NCBI RefSeq assembly: GCF_000737765.1
Contig: NZ_JPRI01000013.1
Location: forward strand, 1-64,000
Source of the DNA: Chryseobacterium vrystaatense
GTDB taxonomy: Bacteria; Bacteroidota; Bacteroidia; Flavobacteriales; Weeksellaceae
Reading direction: 5' to 3'
Length of the DNA stretch: 64,000 nucleotides
Part shown: positions 33,836 through 43,610 of the stretch, piece after piece
Position numbering within the stretch: the first letter of the stretch is position 1
How the letters are laid out: each line of letters opens with the position of its first letter
Notes under the pieces: generated by a model
What the model saw: only the letters and a program-made list of their open reading frames with translations
What the model was told of the DNA's origin: nothing
Databases searched by the model: none
Made by a program: the position numbers and the translations under genes

Positions 33836-36280
33836 TTAAAACTCGAAAATTACTCCAAGGGAAGGTAAAGGATGTCCAGTTTTATTGTAAAGAATAACTG
33901 GTATGGCGTTGCTTCCATCAGCAGTAATAGGTTGTCCATTGGTAGTCACAAAGCCTGTATTATCTTCGTTTCGCTTAAACGTAAAGTTCGGGTTGGTTTC
34001 ATTTTTTTGCATCAATAAGTTTTGTACATCTAGATATATGCCCAACGATGTCTTTTTAAAGTTGAATTTCTTATCCACTCGGAAATCCAGTTGGTTGAAA
34101 TTGGAAAGTCTGTTCTGGTTCAATAAGGAAGCATCTGGAATTCCCTGGCCCAGCAACAAATAGTTTTGTTGTGAGGCTGCCAGATCATATGGTGTATAAG
34201 GATTTCCTCCTGCAAAACGATACTTCAGTCCCAAGTCCCAGTCATTTTTCATTTTATACCCTAAAGTTGCAGAAAACAGATGTCTGTTATCCCAGGATGA
34301 AGGAGCTAATACGCCATCTACTCCCGAAAATTTACTAACTACATAAGAATAACTAAGCAGATAGAAAAGGTTCTTAGTCATCTTTTGCTGCATAAAAGCT
34401 TCAATTCCATACGTTTCTCCTATACCTATCGATAATATGCGTTCGCTACCAACCGATCCGTACTGAGTTCCCTGATTGGCCAATGAAATTCCTGTTGTTT
34501 CAGACACAGGGTAATCGCTATATCTCTTATAGAAACCTTCCAATGTGAACCTCAGTGAATTCTTTGGTAAGAACTCAGTTCCCAGAACATAATGAGTTGA
34601 ACGGGTATAGTCCATATCTTTATTCATGAAATTACCTGCTTCATCCTTATATCCCAATGCGGTATATATAGGTGCCTTAAAATAAGTACCAGCAGATGCA
34701 TTCAAGTTCCATTGGTCACTCAGACGATAAGAAGCGGATAAACGAGGAGAAAGTGTCTTCAAGGGATCATTTCCTGTCTCGGTCATGCTGTTCATATCCG
34801 TACGGATACCTCCCGATAAGAGTAATCTGTCATCCAGAAAACGTTTTGAAGCATGCGCAAACAATCCATATTTGAAGAAGTCGATCTTACTGTTGAACTG
34901 GATGGTTCTTTCTGGGGCTACAACATTGCCATCTTCATCTTTTACCTCAGCAGACACTTTATTAAATACATCTCCGTTATAACCTACGTATTGGGCATCC
35001 AAACCAGCTGAAAACTTCCAACCGTTAACAAACTTATTGTAATCAAAACGGAACTTATTTTCCACTTCATCTGATTCGATTAATAAAGTCCTGTTCTGTT
35101 CAATTTTGTTCTCGTCTTCAAATTTATCCAATGTTGTATTGAACATGTTCCTACTTAAGGTGAAGTTCATGTAGCCATTCTCGATCTTTCTGTTAAGATT
35201 AAAGCCCATGGTATAAGTCCATTGGTTTACATAAGGCGTTGAACGGAGAATATAAGTGTGTTCGGGAGTAGATTCCTTTGTAGGTGCAAATCCAAACTTA
35301 TCAATGGCTCCAATACCAATAGCAGTTAATGTTGTCTTATCATTAAATTTGTGATTAACTTTATATTGAAAATCATAAAAGTCTGGACGGATTGGGAGAT
35401 CTACCATTTTAAACAGCATTCCTAAATAGGATTTACGCACAGAACTCAGGAATGTTGTTTTAGGGGAAAGCGGACCTTCCAGCGTTAATGCGGTTTCTGT
35501 CATACTTGCACGAATATTTCCCGACAAACGATCGGGGTTACCGTTTCTTTGATTGATAACAAAGGTAGAAGACAATGCATCGCTGTATCTCGAATCGAAT
35601 GCAGATGTTGTCAGTTTGAGATCCTCGATAAACGAGACGTTCAAAATTCCCTGTGCACCTCCCGAACTTCCCTGTGTCTGGAAGTGGTTTAAAACTGGTA
35701 TTTCTATACCATCCAGATAATAAACGTTTTCATTGGGTGCACCACCACGTATGATAATATCATTCCGCTCACCTACACCATTGCTTAAACCGACTCCGGG
35801 CAACGTTTGTACCACTTTTGAAACATCAAAATTTCCTCCGGGGTTTGATTTTATTTCCTGAGATGTCAATTTCTGGACAGACATAGGAGTAATCATATCG
35901 GTTGCAGTTGCAGAAGCACTTCTATTGACTGTGATTGTAACGCCTTCAAGTTGTGCCGCTTCCGGTTGCAATTCAAAGTGCATAATCCTGTCATTGCCTG
36001 AGCTTACTTCTATATTGTATTGTGTAAACTTTTGATACCCCACTGAGGAAGCGTTAATCGTATAGGTGCCTACAGGAACGTTAAGCCTAAAAGTTCCCGT
36101 ACTGTCAGTAAGCGTAGCAAACGAGGTCCCGTTAACGCTAATACTCACTCCAATAAGTCTCTCGTGGGTGTCCATATCTTCCACAGTACCGATAACATTT
36201 CCCATTTTTTGAGCAATCGCAGGTGTTGATAATAAGAAAAATACACTTAAATAGATAAGCACTTTGATATTCTCTTTCAT
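33836..36280 (-). CDS. TonB-dependent receptor with carboxypeptidase-like domain
   Basis: This encodes 814 residues from the ATG at 36280. That start gives a clean signal peptide ('MKENIKVLIYLSVFFLLSTP', cleavage after 'AIAQ'); a longer in-frame ATG at 36301 adds seven residues before it. A carboxypeptidase-like beta sandwich (about 26-110, 'GNVIGTVEDMDTHERLIGVS') is followed by a TonB plug ('PGVGLSNGVGERNDIIIRGG', about 165-185) and a barrel ending in 'LPSLGVIFEF'. It imports an unknown large ligand across the outer membrane using TonB energy. It is divergent from the LytS/LytTR pair, which may control it. Confidence 0.88.
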   Translation of the reverse strand: MKENIKVLIYLSVFFLLSTPAIAQKMGNVIGTVEDMDTHERLIGVSISVNGTSFATLTDSTGTFRLNVPVGTYTINASSVGYQKFTQYNIEVSSGNDRIMHFELQPEAAQLEGVTITVNRSASATATDMITPMSVQKLTSQEIKSNPGGNFDVSKVVQTLPGVGLSNGVGERNDIIIRGGAPNENVYYLDGIEIPVLNHFQTQGSSGGAQGILNVSFIEDLKLTTSAFDSRYSDALSSTFVINQRNGNPDRLSGNIRASMTETALTLEGPLSPKTTFLSSVRKSYLGMLFKMVDLPIRPDFYDFQYKVNHKFNDKTTLTAIGIGAIDKFGFAPTKESTPEHTYILRSTPYVNQWTYTMGFNLNRKIENGYMNFTLSRNMFNTTLDKFEDENKIEQNRTLLIESDEVENKFRFDYNKFVNGWKFSAGLDAQYVGYNGDVFNKVSAEVKDEDGNVVAPERTIQFNSKIDFFKYGLFAHASKRFLDDRLLLSGGIRTDMNSMTETGNDPLKTLSPRLSASYRLSDQWNLNASAGTYFKAPIYTALGYKDEAGNFMNKDMDYTRSTHYVLGTEFLPKNSLRFTLEGFYKRYSDYPVSETTGISLANQGTQYGSVGSERILSIGIGETYGIEAFMQQKMTKNLFYLLSYSYVVSKFSGVDGVLAPSSWDNRHLFSATLGYKMKNDWDLGLKYRFAGGNPYTPYDLAASQQNYLLLGQGIPDASLLNQNRLSNFNQLDFRVDKKFNFKKTSLGIYLDVQNLLMQKNETNPNFTFKRNEDNTGFVTTNGQPITADGSNAIPVILYNKTGHPLPSLGVIFEF

Positions 36281-36492
36281 TATGTCTTGTTTAAAAAGCA
36301 AAGGAAGATTTTTTCTACCTTTGAAAGAAATCTAATAGACCAATCTTTCATTTTTTACCATGAAGGTGTATTTTTGAAACGTGAAGTATCCGGAGTTTCT
36401 TCACTTAACAAAATAGCATACTCACTCATAAAATCAGTGAGTTTGTCGATAAATTTTGTAAATTTTTAATAGAAAATGGAATTTAGCATCCT
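36281..36492. promoter_or_regulatory. divergent control region between TonB receptor and LytS-type kinase
   Basis: This is a 212-bp gap between divergent genes. ACTCACT (36420-36426) and AGTGAGT (36436-36442) form an inverted repeat that could be an operator for the LytTR regulator encoded downstream. No gene is supported here. Confidence 0.45.
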
Positions 36493-37566
36493 ATGAAAAT
36501 CATAACAAGAAATCAAAATACAGTTACAACCTTAGTGGGTATAACCCTCTTAGCAGTATTACTGTTTCTTATGATTCCGCATTCTTATGGGATCGCATTG
36601 CCTTTTGTTTATTGGGTCAATCAATTTTTCTTTTTCATTTTGATGCTGGGACTTACTTATTTCAATACAAAATGGTTGGCACCTAAATTACTCTTCCAAA
36701 GAAAATATTTTCAATACTATCTCACTTTATTTCTTTCGTGTGTATTGATTATTATAATTCTCAGTAAGTTGGATGAGTTGCTCAATGTTTCGGAGGAAAT
36801 AAGAAAAATAGCTGGGTTACATAATACCCAAAAAAAACAGGGACATGGCAATTTATCCGTATTTTTCTATATTTTCTTGATTGAAATATTGGTGCTTGGT
36901 GTCAATATTATTGGCATATTGATTAAAAAATGGCAAGATGAGAAGAATAAACGCCTACAAGTAGAAAAAGACAAGATAGAAATGGAGCTTTCGTTTTTAA
37001 AATCACAAATTAACCCTCATTTCTTCTTTAACAGTCTCAACACGGTAAATGCTTTGACCTATACAGATGTTGACCAATCTAGAAATGCTCTTAAAAAATT
37101 AGGGAAAATAATGCGGCACGTTTTATATAACACATCCAATCAATCTTCTACTATTGCATCAGAAATAGAGTTTATTTCCAATTATTTGGAATTGATGAAA
37201 ATGCGATCTGCCCAGAAGGTTTCAATTGATTTTTCGGTGGATATCGTCTCTCCTGATCAAAAAATTGCTTCGATGCTGTTTTTGCCTTTTATAGAAAACG
37301 CATTCAAATATGGCATCAGCACACAGACACATAGTCCGATTACCATTAGGATTACAGAAAAAGATCAATCATTGGTGTTCTATACAAAGAATAAAGTTTT
37401 TGAAAAAATCGTGGACAACAAGTTGGATGATGATCAAAACCATGGTATCGGAATACAGAATACGGAAAGACGGCTGGAACTAATTTATCCTGGCAGGTAT
37501 TCCTTGGCAATAAATAAGGTTGATGGCTTTGAGGTGCAACTTAAAATTGATTTAAATGAAAATTAG
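36493..37566 (+). CDS. LytS/YehU-type sensor histidine kinase
   Basis: This 357-residue membrane kinase has four hydrophobic segments in the N-terminal 140 residues (near 15-30, 35-55, 72-92, 118-142). A coiled stretch and the His_kinase domain (PF06580-like) follow, with the phospho-acceptor His in 'LKSQINPHFFFNSLNTV' (about residue 177). An ATPase region contains 'LPFIENAFKYG' and 'GIGIQNTERRLELIYPG'. It senses an unknown membrane or external signal. It overlaps the response regulator gene by 11 bp, so they form one pair. Confidence 0.92.
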   Translation: MKIITRNQNTVTTLVGITLLAVLLFLMIPHSYGIALPFVYWVNQFFFFILMLGLTYFNTKWLAPKLLFQRKYFQYYLTLFLSCVLIIIILSKLDELLNVSEEIRKIAGLHNTQKKQGHGNLSVFFYIFLIEILVLGVNIIGILIKKWQDEKNKRLQVEKDKIEMELSFLKSQINPHFFFNSLNTVNALTYTDVDQSRNALKKLGKIMRHVLYNTSNQSSTIASEIEFISNYLELMKMRSAQKVSIDFSVDIVSPDQKIASMLFLPFIENAFKYGISTQTHSPITIRITEKDQSLVFYTKNKVFEKIVDNKLDDDQNHGIGIQNTERRLELIYPGRYSLAINKVDGFEVQLKIDLNEN

Positions 37567-38290
37567 ATGTATAACCGTAGATGACGAGCCCTTAGCATTG
37601 AATATGATTAGCTCCTTTGTCAGACAAACACCTTTTCTGGAACTTGTTGCTGAATTTGACAATGCGATCGATGCTCTTAATTATATTCAATCCAATCCTG
37701 TTCAATTACTACTGCTCGACATTCAAATGGCAGATCTTACCGGTATGGAACTTGCAAGGGTTTTGGCAGCAGATGCCAGTAAGCATAAACCGTTTATCAT
37801 CTTTACGACAGCTTATAGTGAATTTGCATTAGAAGGATATCGCGTGGATGCTATTGACTACGTACTTAAACCGTTTGATTATGAAGATTTTATAACTTCA
37901 ATTTCAAAAGTAAGAAAACGAATCGAACAAGGAAACGAGTCTGCTGATATTGTATCATATGATAACCAACAATTTATATTTATAAAGGTTGATTCACAGG
38001 TTATTCGATTGGAAATCAATAGTATTTTATATATTGAGGGACTCAAGGATTATATCAGAATTCATCTGGTCAATGGTGCTAAACCTATGCTTTCGTTGAT
38101 GAGCTTAAAAAAGTTGGAAGAGAAACTCACCAAAAGTGGATTTCTCCGAATTCATCGTTCCTATATTATTTCTTTTGCCCGTGTGGATGCACTTTTAAAA
38201 AACAGCGTTAAAATCGGGGATAAAATAATCCCAGTAGGTGCTACCTATAAAGATAAATATGACCAATTTGTGGATCTATGGATTAAGTAA
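37556..38290 (+). CDS. LytTR-family response regulator
   Basis: This 244-residue protein has a receiver domain (1-120; phospho-Asp in 'LLLLDIQMADLTG', switch Lys in 'DYVLKPFDYEDF') and a C-terminal LytTR DNA-binding domain (about 140-240, 'ILYIEGLKDYIRIHL', 'GFLRIHRSYIISFARVDAL'). It partners the kinase it overlaps. Likely targets are the two TonB receptor genes on either side, by location. Confidence 0.94.
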   Translation: MKIRCITVDDEPLALNMISSFVRQTPFLELVAEFDNAIDALNYIQSNPVQLLLLDIQMADLTGMELARVLAADASKHKPFIIFTTAYSEFALEGYRVDAIDYVLKPFDYEDFITSISKVRKRIEQGNESADIVSYDNQQFIFIKVDSQVIRLEINSILYIEGLKDYIRIHLVNGAKPMLSLMSLKKLEEKLTKSGFLRIHRSYIISFARVDALLKNSVKIGDKIIPVGATYKDKYDQFVDLWIK

Positions 38291-38630
38291 CCAAAGTCTA
38301 TATTAAAGATAAAAATCAAAGAAATTAATCAATTTACTGCCAGGTATTTGTCGGTTTCAGACTTACCTCAATAATTTATTTTTCACTCAGAATTGTTAGA
38401 AAAAAATGTAGTTTTCAATGTTTTGTTCTTACAGATTATCCTTTTTTTGGATGATACCTCTCTTTTTTTCATCTACTCAAATTATATAAGGCAGTATAAT
38501 ACTAGTTCACGATCAAAAGTGGCTCCTTCGTCTATAATTTTTGTGAGCGAACACAGGCTTTCGGAAGTTTGTGGCATAAAAAAACAATATGCCCTAAAGG
38601 CTTAGTTTGCAAAACGAAATATAGATCTAT
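38291..38630. other. gap before second TonB receptor
   Basis: No supported gene. A short frame near 38393-38605 lacks a ribosome site, composition or homology hints. TTAGTTTG at about 38600-38607, 24 bp before the receptor start, could be its -7 box. Confidence 0.4.
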
Positions 38631-41093
38631 ATGAAATTAAAACAATTTATTACACTAATTTTATTTACAACTCTTACTCATAGTGTATGGGCTCAAAGCC
38701 CTAAAGCTATAATAAAAGGAACCGTGGTAGATTCAATAAGTAAAGAAGGAATTTATTATTCCACCATTTCCGTACATCCGATTACTGATGCTAAAAAATT
38801 AACCGGTACTATTGCTGATGAGAAAGGAAAATTTTCTTTGGAAAACTTAGAACCGGGGACATACAATATTACAATTGGTTTTATAGGGTACATTCCAAAA
38901 GTGTTTTCAAACTACACATTAAAGCCTGGTGACAACAATTTGGGAACAATATTGATGAGCATCAACACAAACGTGCTTGATGAGATTGTAATTACTGGCG
39001 AACGACCTATAATCGAAAACAAAATTGACCGATTGGTTTTCAATGCTGAGCGTGACGTAACTTCTGCAGGTGGCAATGCGACAGATGTTTTACGTAAAGT
39101 CCCCATGCTTTCAGTGGATATAGATGGTAATGTTTCGATGCGTGGAGATCAAAATGTCAGAATCTTGATCAACGGAAAGCCATCTGGTATGATGGCTAAT
39201 AATATGGGTGATGCACTAAGAATGATTCCGGCAGATCAGATAAAAAGTGTAGAGGTCATTACGAGCCCCTCTGCAAAATATGACGCCGAAGGCACCTCTG
39301 GCATTATCAATATCATCACTAAAAAGAAAGATATCCCTGGTGTAAACGGCTCTGTTTCGGGAGGAATCGGCACCAGACATAATAATGGGAATGCAAGCTT
39401 AAACGTGAAAAAAGGGAAAATTGGCATAGTCGCTAATTTAGGAGGAAATTTAATGTGGCCTCAAACAATTACCAATGAGTTTGAACAATACACAGCTTCT
39501 GGAGAACCGACTTTGAAACAGCTGGGAGAAAACAGAACCACTCGTACCGGACTACGTGGATCTTTGGGAATAGATTATGATCTAACAGACAAAGACCTGT
39601 TTACAACAACTATTTCTGCTAATACATTTGGAATGAATATGGATGGAAATACTACTTCACAATATTTCTCACCAAACAATACAGTTTCTACTTTACTATC
39701 AAACCGCGATCAAGAATCTGCGTTTAATGGTTTTGATTGGTCAGCAGATTATACTCGGAAATTTGCAAAACCTAAACAAGAATTAACGCTTTCAGGTCAA
39801 TATTCGAGAAATAATAACAATACAGATTATCTGACTCTTTTTGAACAAGGTACACGCCTGAATGAAAAGGGAGAAAATAGGAGTAAAAATGACGAGTTAA
39901 CTTTTCAGGTAGATTATGTACAGCCAATTGGCAAAACGACTCTCGAGTTAGGTGCAAAAAGCATTTTGAGGGATATTACCAGCAAGTCTTTATTAAAAGA
40001 GGATTTCAATGGAGAATACCAACTGGTTGATAATCGCTCTTATGAGTTTGATTATAGCCAGGATGTGGTAGCAGGTTATATGACCTATGGTTTTGATTTT
40101 GCCAAACATTATCAAGTGAAAGCCGGAATACGGATAGAACATACCCAGTTAGATGGAGAATCGGTAGGTGACATCAATGCCTTTAGTAATAATTATACTA
40201 ATGTATTACCAAGTGCTGTTGTGTCGAGAAAATTAGGCAAATCATCAAGTTTAAAATTAAGTTACAACCAACGCATTCAAAGACCAAGCTTGTCTTTTTT
40301 AAACCCTTTTAGAAATACAGCCGATCCTATTGTTCAGCAACAGGGAAATCCGGAGTTAAAACCCGAACTCTCACATAATATTGAGCTAGGCTATTCTACT
40401 TTTATAAAACGTTCGATGATCAACGTAGCTGTTTTTTACCGCAAAACAAATGATGTTATTGAAAGCGTAAACGAAATAGACAATACAACAACTCCAGGGC
40501 AAAATATTTCGTTAACCACATTTGACAATATCGGAACGAGTGAATCGTTCGGAACTAATCTGTTTTTCTCTTTTTCACCTATAAAAAACTTAACATTGAG
40601 AAGTAATATCAGCTTGTTTACTTATGAAGCAAAAGGCAATCCGTTTAACACCGGAATCAGCACCGAAACCGATAAAATCCATTTTATGTACCGAGCGTTT
40701 ATAAATGGTAGTTATAAAATAGGAGATGGATTTACTGCAGAAACGTTTCTAATGGTAAATTCCCCAAGGCGTACTTTCCAAGGAACCTCACCTTCGTTCA
40801 GTATGTGGACCATTGGCCTGAAAAAAGAAATTATGGATAAAAAAGCCAGTATAGGATTGAATATAACGGATCCTTTTACTGAAAACAAACATTTTAAAAC
40901 GGAAGTGTTAACACCAGACTATACACAAAAAAGCAATATGAAGCTCCCGTTCCGTTCTTTTGGGCTAACCTTTAGTTACAATTTTGGTAAGACAGATTCC
41001 AAAAATAAGACCCGCAAAGAAAGAGGTATTAAAAATGATGATCAGAAACAGGAAGAATCCAATCAGGGTACTCAAATGAATAACGGAAGATAA
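38631..41093 (+). CDS. outer-membrane TonB-dependent receptor (OMP_b-brl_3-like)
   Basis: This 820-residue protein has a signal peptide (1-21, ending 'SVWAQ') and a carboxypeptidase-like domain at about 27-105 ('AIIKGTVVDSISKEGIYYST'). The plug domain has 'TDVLRKVPMLSVDIDGNVSM' and 'VEVITSPSAKYDAEGTSGII', and a long barrel follows. The C-terminal 30 residues are a charged, low-complexity tail after the last strand, which is unusual because most such receptors end in the strand itself. It lies downstream of the LytS/LytTR pair. Confidence 0.88.
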   Translation: MKLKQFITLILFTTLTHSVWAQSPKAIIKGTVVDSISKEGIYYSTISVHPITDAKKLTGTIADEKGKFSLENLEPGTYNITIGFIGYIPKVFSNYTLKPGDNNLGTILMSINTNVLDEIVITGERPIIENKIDRLVFNAERDVTSAGGNATDVLRKVPMLSVDIDGNVSMRGDQNVRILINGKPSGMMANNMGDALRMIPADQIKSVEVITSPSAKYDAEGTSGIINIITKKKDIPGVNGSVSGGIGTRHNNGNASLNVKKGKIGIVANLGGNLMWPQTITNEFEQYTASGEPTLKQLGENRTTRTGLRGSLGIDYDLTDKDLFTTTISANTFGMNMDGNTTSQYFSPNNTVSTLLSNRDQESAFNGFDWSADYTRKFAKPKQELTLSGQYSRNNNNTDYLTLFEQGTRLNEKGENRSKNDELTFQVDYVQPIGKTTLELGAKSILRDITSKSLLKEDFNGEYQLVDNRSYEFDYSQDVVAGYMTYGFDFAKHYQVKAGIRIEHTQLDGESVGDINAFSNNYTNVLPSAVVSRKLGKSSSLKLSYNQRIQRPSLSFLNPFRNTADPIVQQQGNPELKPELSHNIELGYSTFIKRSMINVAVFYRKTNDVIESVNEIDNTTTPGQNISLTTFDNIGTSESFGTNLFFSFSPIKNLTLRSNISLFTYEAKGNPFNTGISTETDKIHFMYRAFINGSYKIGDGFTAETFLMVNSPRRTFQGTSPSFSMWTIGLKKEIMDKKASIGLNITDPFTENKHFKTEVLTPDYTQKSNMKLPFRSFGLTFSYNFGKTDSKNKTRKERGIKNDDQKQEESNQGTQMNNGR

Positions 41094-41213
41094 ATTATTT
41101 TCTTGTTCTATGAATTAACAGAAAACTGCGGACTGAAAACTCAATTAATACCTGTTATATAAAAGTAACATTGAAAAATTGAGTTCCCTCATACTTCTCA
41201 TATGATTACCACA

Positions 41214-41245
41214 CCTAGGAAGGAAAGTAAATTTTTCTTCCTAGG
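41214..41245 (+). terminator. hairpin after the second TonB receptor
   Basis: CCTAGGAAG (41214-41222) pairs with CTTCCTAGG (41237-41245). There is no strong T-run after it. From 41246 to 41494 I see no gene. Confidence 0.55.
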
Positions 41246-41494
41246 TTAAAATTCAGTTAATCCAGTCGGATACCGTTTTTAAATGTGCTTTGTCGTAAAA
41301 TCTGAAAGGGCAATATAAATTATTTTGAAATTCAAACAAATTTATGAAACGAACCTAAACAGGCTAAAGAGGGACGAACAAATCATCGGAATAAAGTTGC
41401 TATTTGGATAGGCTTCGAAATAAACGCTTTAGCATTGTTAAATTAAATACTCTTTTTGTATGTGTATCTCTCATCAAAATTTAACAGAAACTGA

Positions 41495-42013
41495 ATGGAA
41501 AATTATTTCAATAAATCGATCCACAAATTGGAAACAACAATCCTGGAATTAGAGAGTGATGCCGATTGCTCTATACAAAAGATAGAAACCATTATAAAAC
41601 TAATCGTTCAAAATCTGTCTGATTTAAAAGAGTATGTCCTAAAAAAAGGATTTAAGAATATAGCCGAAGAAATTCATTTTTTCAAACATCAGAAACCTGC
41701 GATTGTTTCAAAGCTCATTTTTTATAACACCATTTATAAAATAGAAACCAAAAAACCTTATGGAGCAAAACAAATTAAGAAATTTCTTAATGAAGAATTA
41801 AATAGGCTCAAAAAGTTTTTTGATAATAATCTTGAATTCTATAAATACTATCGTACCAATAACACTTTTATAGATGATAAACTATTTATACGAGGCAAAT
41901 ACGATATAAAACTAAGTTTAGATACTTTTTATTTTGAGGTAGACCATCGTTTTTTGAGACTTATTATCACTCTAAGAAAATACATCATATATAACATTTC
42001 TACTTTATTTTAA
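41495..42013 (+). CDS. RteC-family protein, short
   Basis: This 172-residue protein resembles RteC (PF09357-like), the regulator that triggers excision and transfer genes of CTnDOT-type conjugative transposons. Visible matches are the helical N-terminus, 'LIFYNTIYKIETKKPYG' (near 77-93), 'LEFYKYYRTNNTFIDDKLFIRG' and 'EVDHRF'. Typical family members continue with 'SHDYKVAKIIAND' and are longer. Here the end ('LRLIITLRKYIIYNIS') diverges and stops early, so it may be truncated or frameshifted at its C-terminus. With the TraG remnant it marks this segment as derived from a conjugative transposon. Confidence 0.72.
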   Translation: MENYFNKSIHKLETTILELESDADCSIQKIETIIKLIVQNLSDLKEYVLKKGFKNIAEEIHFFKHQKPAIVSKLIFYNTIYKIETKKPYGAKQIKKFLNEELNRLKKFFDNNLEFYKYYRTNNTFIDDKLFIRGKYDIKLSLDTFYFEVDHRFLRLIITLRKYIIYNISTLF

Positions 42014-42393
42014 TTAATTTTTCTCCCATAAACTGTAATTTTTATAGTTGGAATAATTTGCATTTGAATACCTTTTCCTAATGCAATGCTAAAGCTTTTA
42101 TTATTTACTACCCTTCCATATTCATCGTAGAAAGTTCCTAATGAAAATGCTGTTCTTCCATTATCGTGATAAGCAGTACCTAATGAAAATGCTGTTCTTC
42201 CATTATCGTGATAAGCAGTACCTAATGAAAATGCTGTTCTTCCATTGTCATGATAAGCTGTGCCTAATGAAAATGCTGTTCTTCCATTATCATGATAAGC
42301 TGTACCCAATGAAAATGCTGTTCTTCCATTGTCATGATAAGCTGTGCCTAAAGACCATTTTACTCTACCATTTGTATGATATGTTGTTGTCAT
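42010..42393 (-). CDS. 14-residue tandem-repeat protein beside CBASS
   Basis: This 127-residue protein has a centre made of repeats of 'GTAYHDNGRTAFSL' (14 residues, 42 bp), five nearly identical at the DNA level with degenerate first and last units. 'YHDNGR' resembles MORN or YwqK-type repeats (Y.NG), so a beta-rich solenoid is plausible. There is no signal peptide. It is the gene after the HNH-SAVED effector on the same strand (39 bp away) and could be a fourth member of the CBASS operon or an independent antitoxin-like protein. Its stop overlaps the end of the RteC gene from the other strand. Confidence 0.65.
   Translation of the reverse strand: MTTTYHTNGRVKWSLGTAYHDNGRTAFSLGTAYHDNGRTAFSLGTAYHDNGRTAFSLGTAYHDNGRTAFSLGTAYHDNGRTAFSLGTFYDEYGRVVNNKSFSIALGKGIQMQIIPTIKITVYGRKIN
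42137..42388. repeat. 42-bp tandem repeats inside the gene at 42010
   Basis: Units start at 42137, 42179, 42221, 42263, 42305 and 42347. The first five differ at only a few silent or near-silent bases (for example TCGTGATAAGCAGTA or TCATGATAAGCTGTG); the sixth is degenerate. The near-identity suggests recent expansion or ongoing length variation. Confidence 0.92.
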
Positions 42394-42432
42394 AATTATT
42401 ATTTAAGTTTTAATATAAAATGTCGTTATATT

Positions 42433-43560
42433 TTAACAATGTTTGATTTCAAGAGCTTCAACAAAGCCTCCTAATGCTAAATTTTGATCAAATATTTTCA
42501 TCGATAAATCTGCTTTAGGCATCCAAACTCTTCCTAATTGCACAGCTAATGAAATTGGCATAGCTGGAAATATATTTAAAACGGTATCTTGCCCATGAGT
42601 TCTTTTTATTTCTCTAAAAGCTTCTTTCATCTTGTTACCAAAGTCAATAATTTGTTTTCTAGATTTTACAAAATCATTGTTTGGGTGGTCTATGTTTAAA
42701 CTATATATTGAAACATCATCACTTAATATACTGGTAATTCTTTCATCAGCAATATTATCACTAAGCTCTATTTTTAGTGCAACCTGCCTTTTTACATTGG
42801 ATGTCGGTGGAAAATTGTAAATTGTTTCTATATCATCATCAAAATTCCATGTATCCGGACTTCTTCGTTTCTGACGAACGTCTACAGAAGTAATATCATT
42901 TAATAGGGTGCCTAATTTTATTAATATAGGTATCGGACCAAAACCAAATAAAGATATGTGTTTTATTTCACCGCTATTTAATAAGGGAAATAATAATCGA
43001 TCAAATCTCTGCTGAAGATTTGCTTCCTCAATATTCCAAAAGTTGGTATCGCAATCTTTATTTAATGTATTTACGGTACCCAGATCTATATTAGAAGCAA
43101 CTGCTGGATAATAATCTGGCAATAGGGATTGACTAATGATGCTATAATGGATATTGGGCGTATGAGTTCCAATATTTGAATTTAATGTAACAATATGGCT
43201 TTGCTTATCCGGTGATATATTGCAGGCATTTGCAATACGATTTTCATGTTCTGCTTTCATTTCTAAAAGTAAACTTTCTGGATTACCATTGACATCATCC
43301 TTATCAATTAACCTATGGTGCGCATCGCATAACAACATTAAATTTTTGATATCATCTGCTAATAGTGGTGATCTTGTAGCACAACCTCTTGGACCTCCTG
43401 GCACATCGGCTACTATATGGGCTATATAAGATTTATTAAAGTTTCTTTTTGTTAAAATGTCCGTATGCAATATTTCATTACATCCTCTATATTGGCACCG
43501 CCCACCAGAGATTGCCCAAAGCATATATTTATTTTTAGCATTGATAGATGTTGTACTCAT
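42433..43560 (-). CDS. cap5: CBASS effector: HNH nuclease-SAVED protein (Cap5-like)
   Basis: This 375-residue protein has an N-terminal HNH nuclease (about 20-95) with zinc-like Cys in 'GRCQYRGCNEIL' and catalytic residues His48 ('YIAHIVAD'), Asn73 ('DIKNLMLLC') and His82 ('CDAHHRLID'). A C-terminal SAVED domain (about 165-375) has 'HISLFGFGPIPILIKLGTLL' and 'VLNIFPAMPISLAVQLGRVW'. In the family the SAVED domain binds a cyclic dinucleotide, activating DNA degradation and killing the infected cell. It is the last core gene of the operon CD-NTase, E2-like, effector. Confidence 0.92.
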   Translation of the reverse strand: MSTTSINAKNKYMLWAISGGRCQYRGCNEILHTDILTKRNFNKSYIAHIVADVPGGPRGCATRSPLLADDIKNLMLLCDAHHRLIDKDDVNGNPESLLLEMKAEHENRIANACNISPDKQSHIVTLNSNIGTHTPNIHYSIISQSLLPDYYPAVASNIDLGTVNTLNKDCDTNFWNIEEANLQQRFDRLLFPLLNSGEIKHISLFGFGPIPILIKLGTLLNDITSVDVRQKRRSPDTWNFDDDIETIYNFPPTSNVKRQVALKIELSDNIADERITSILSDDVSIYSLNIDHPNNDFVKSRKQIIDFGNKMKEAFREIKRTHGQDTVLNIFPAMPISLAVQLGRVWMPKADLSMKIFDQNLALGGFVEALEIKHC

Positions 43561-43610
43561 ATTTTATAAATAATTATTTGAATTAACCTTTTTCTTCTGC
43601 AAATTAAACT

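Noticed and set aside
38393..38605. 70-residue frame in the gap before the second TonB receptor
   Set aside because: Non-ATG start, no domain, and it overlaps the probable promoter of the receptor.
42137..42388. CRISPR or minisatellite reading of the 42-bp repeats
   Set aside because: Units are directly abutting without spacers and keep one open frame throughout, so a repeat-protein gene is the better explanation.
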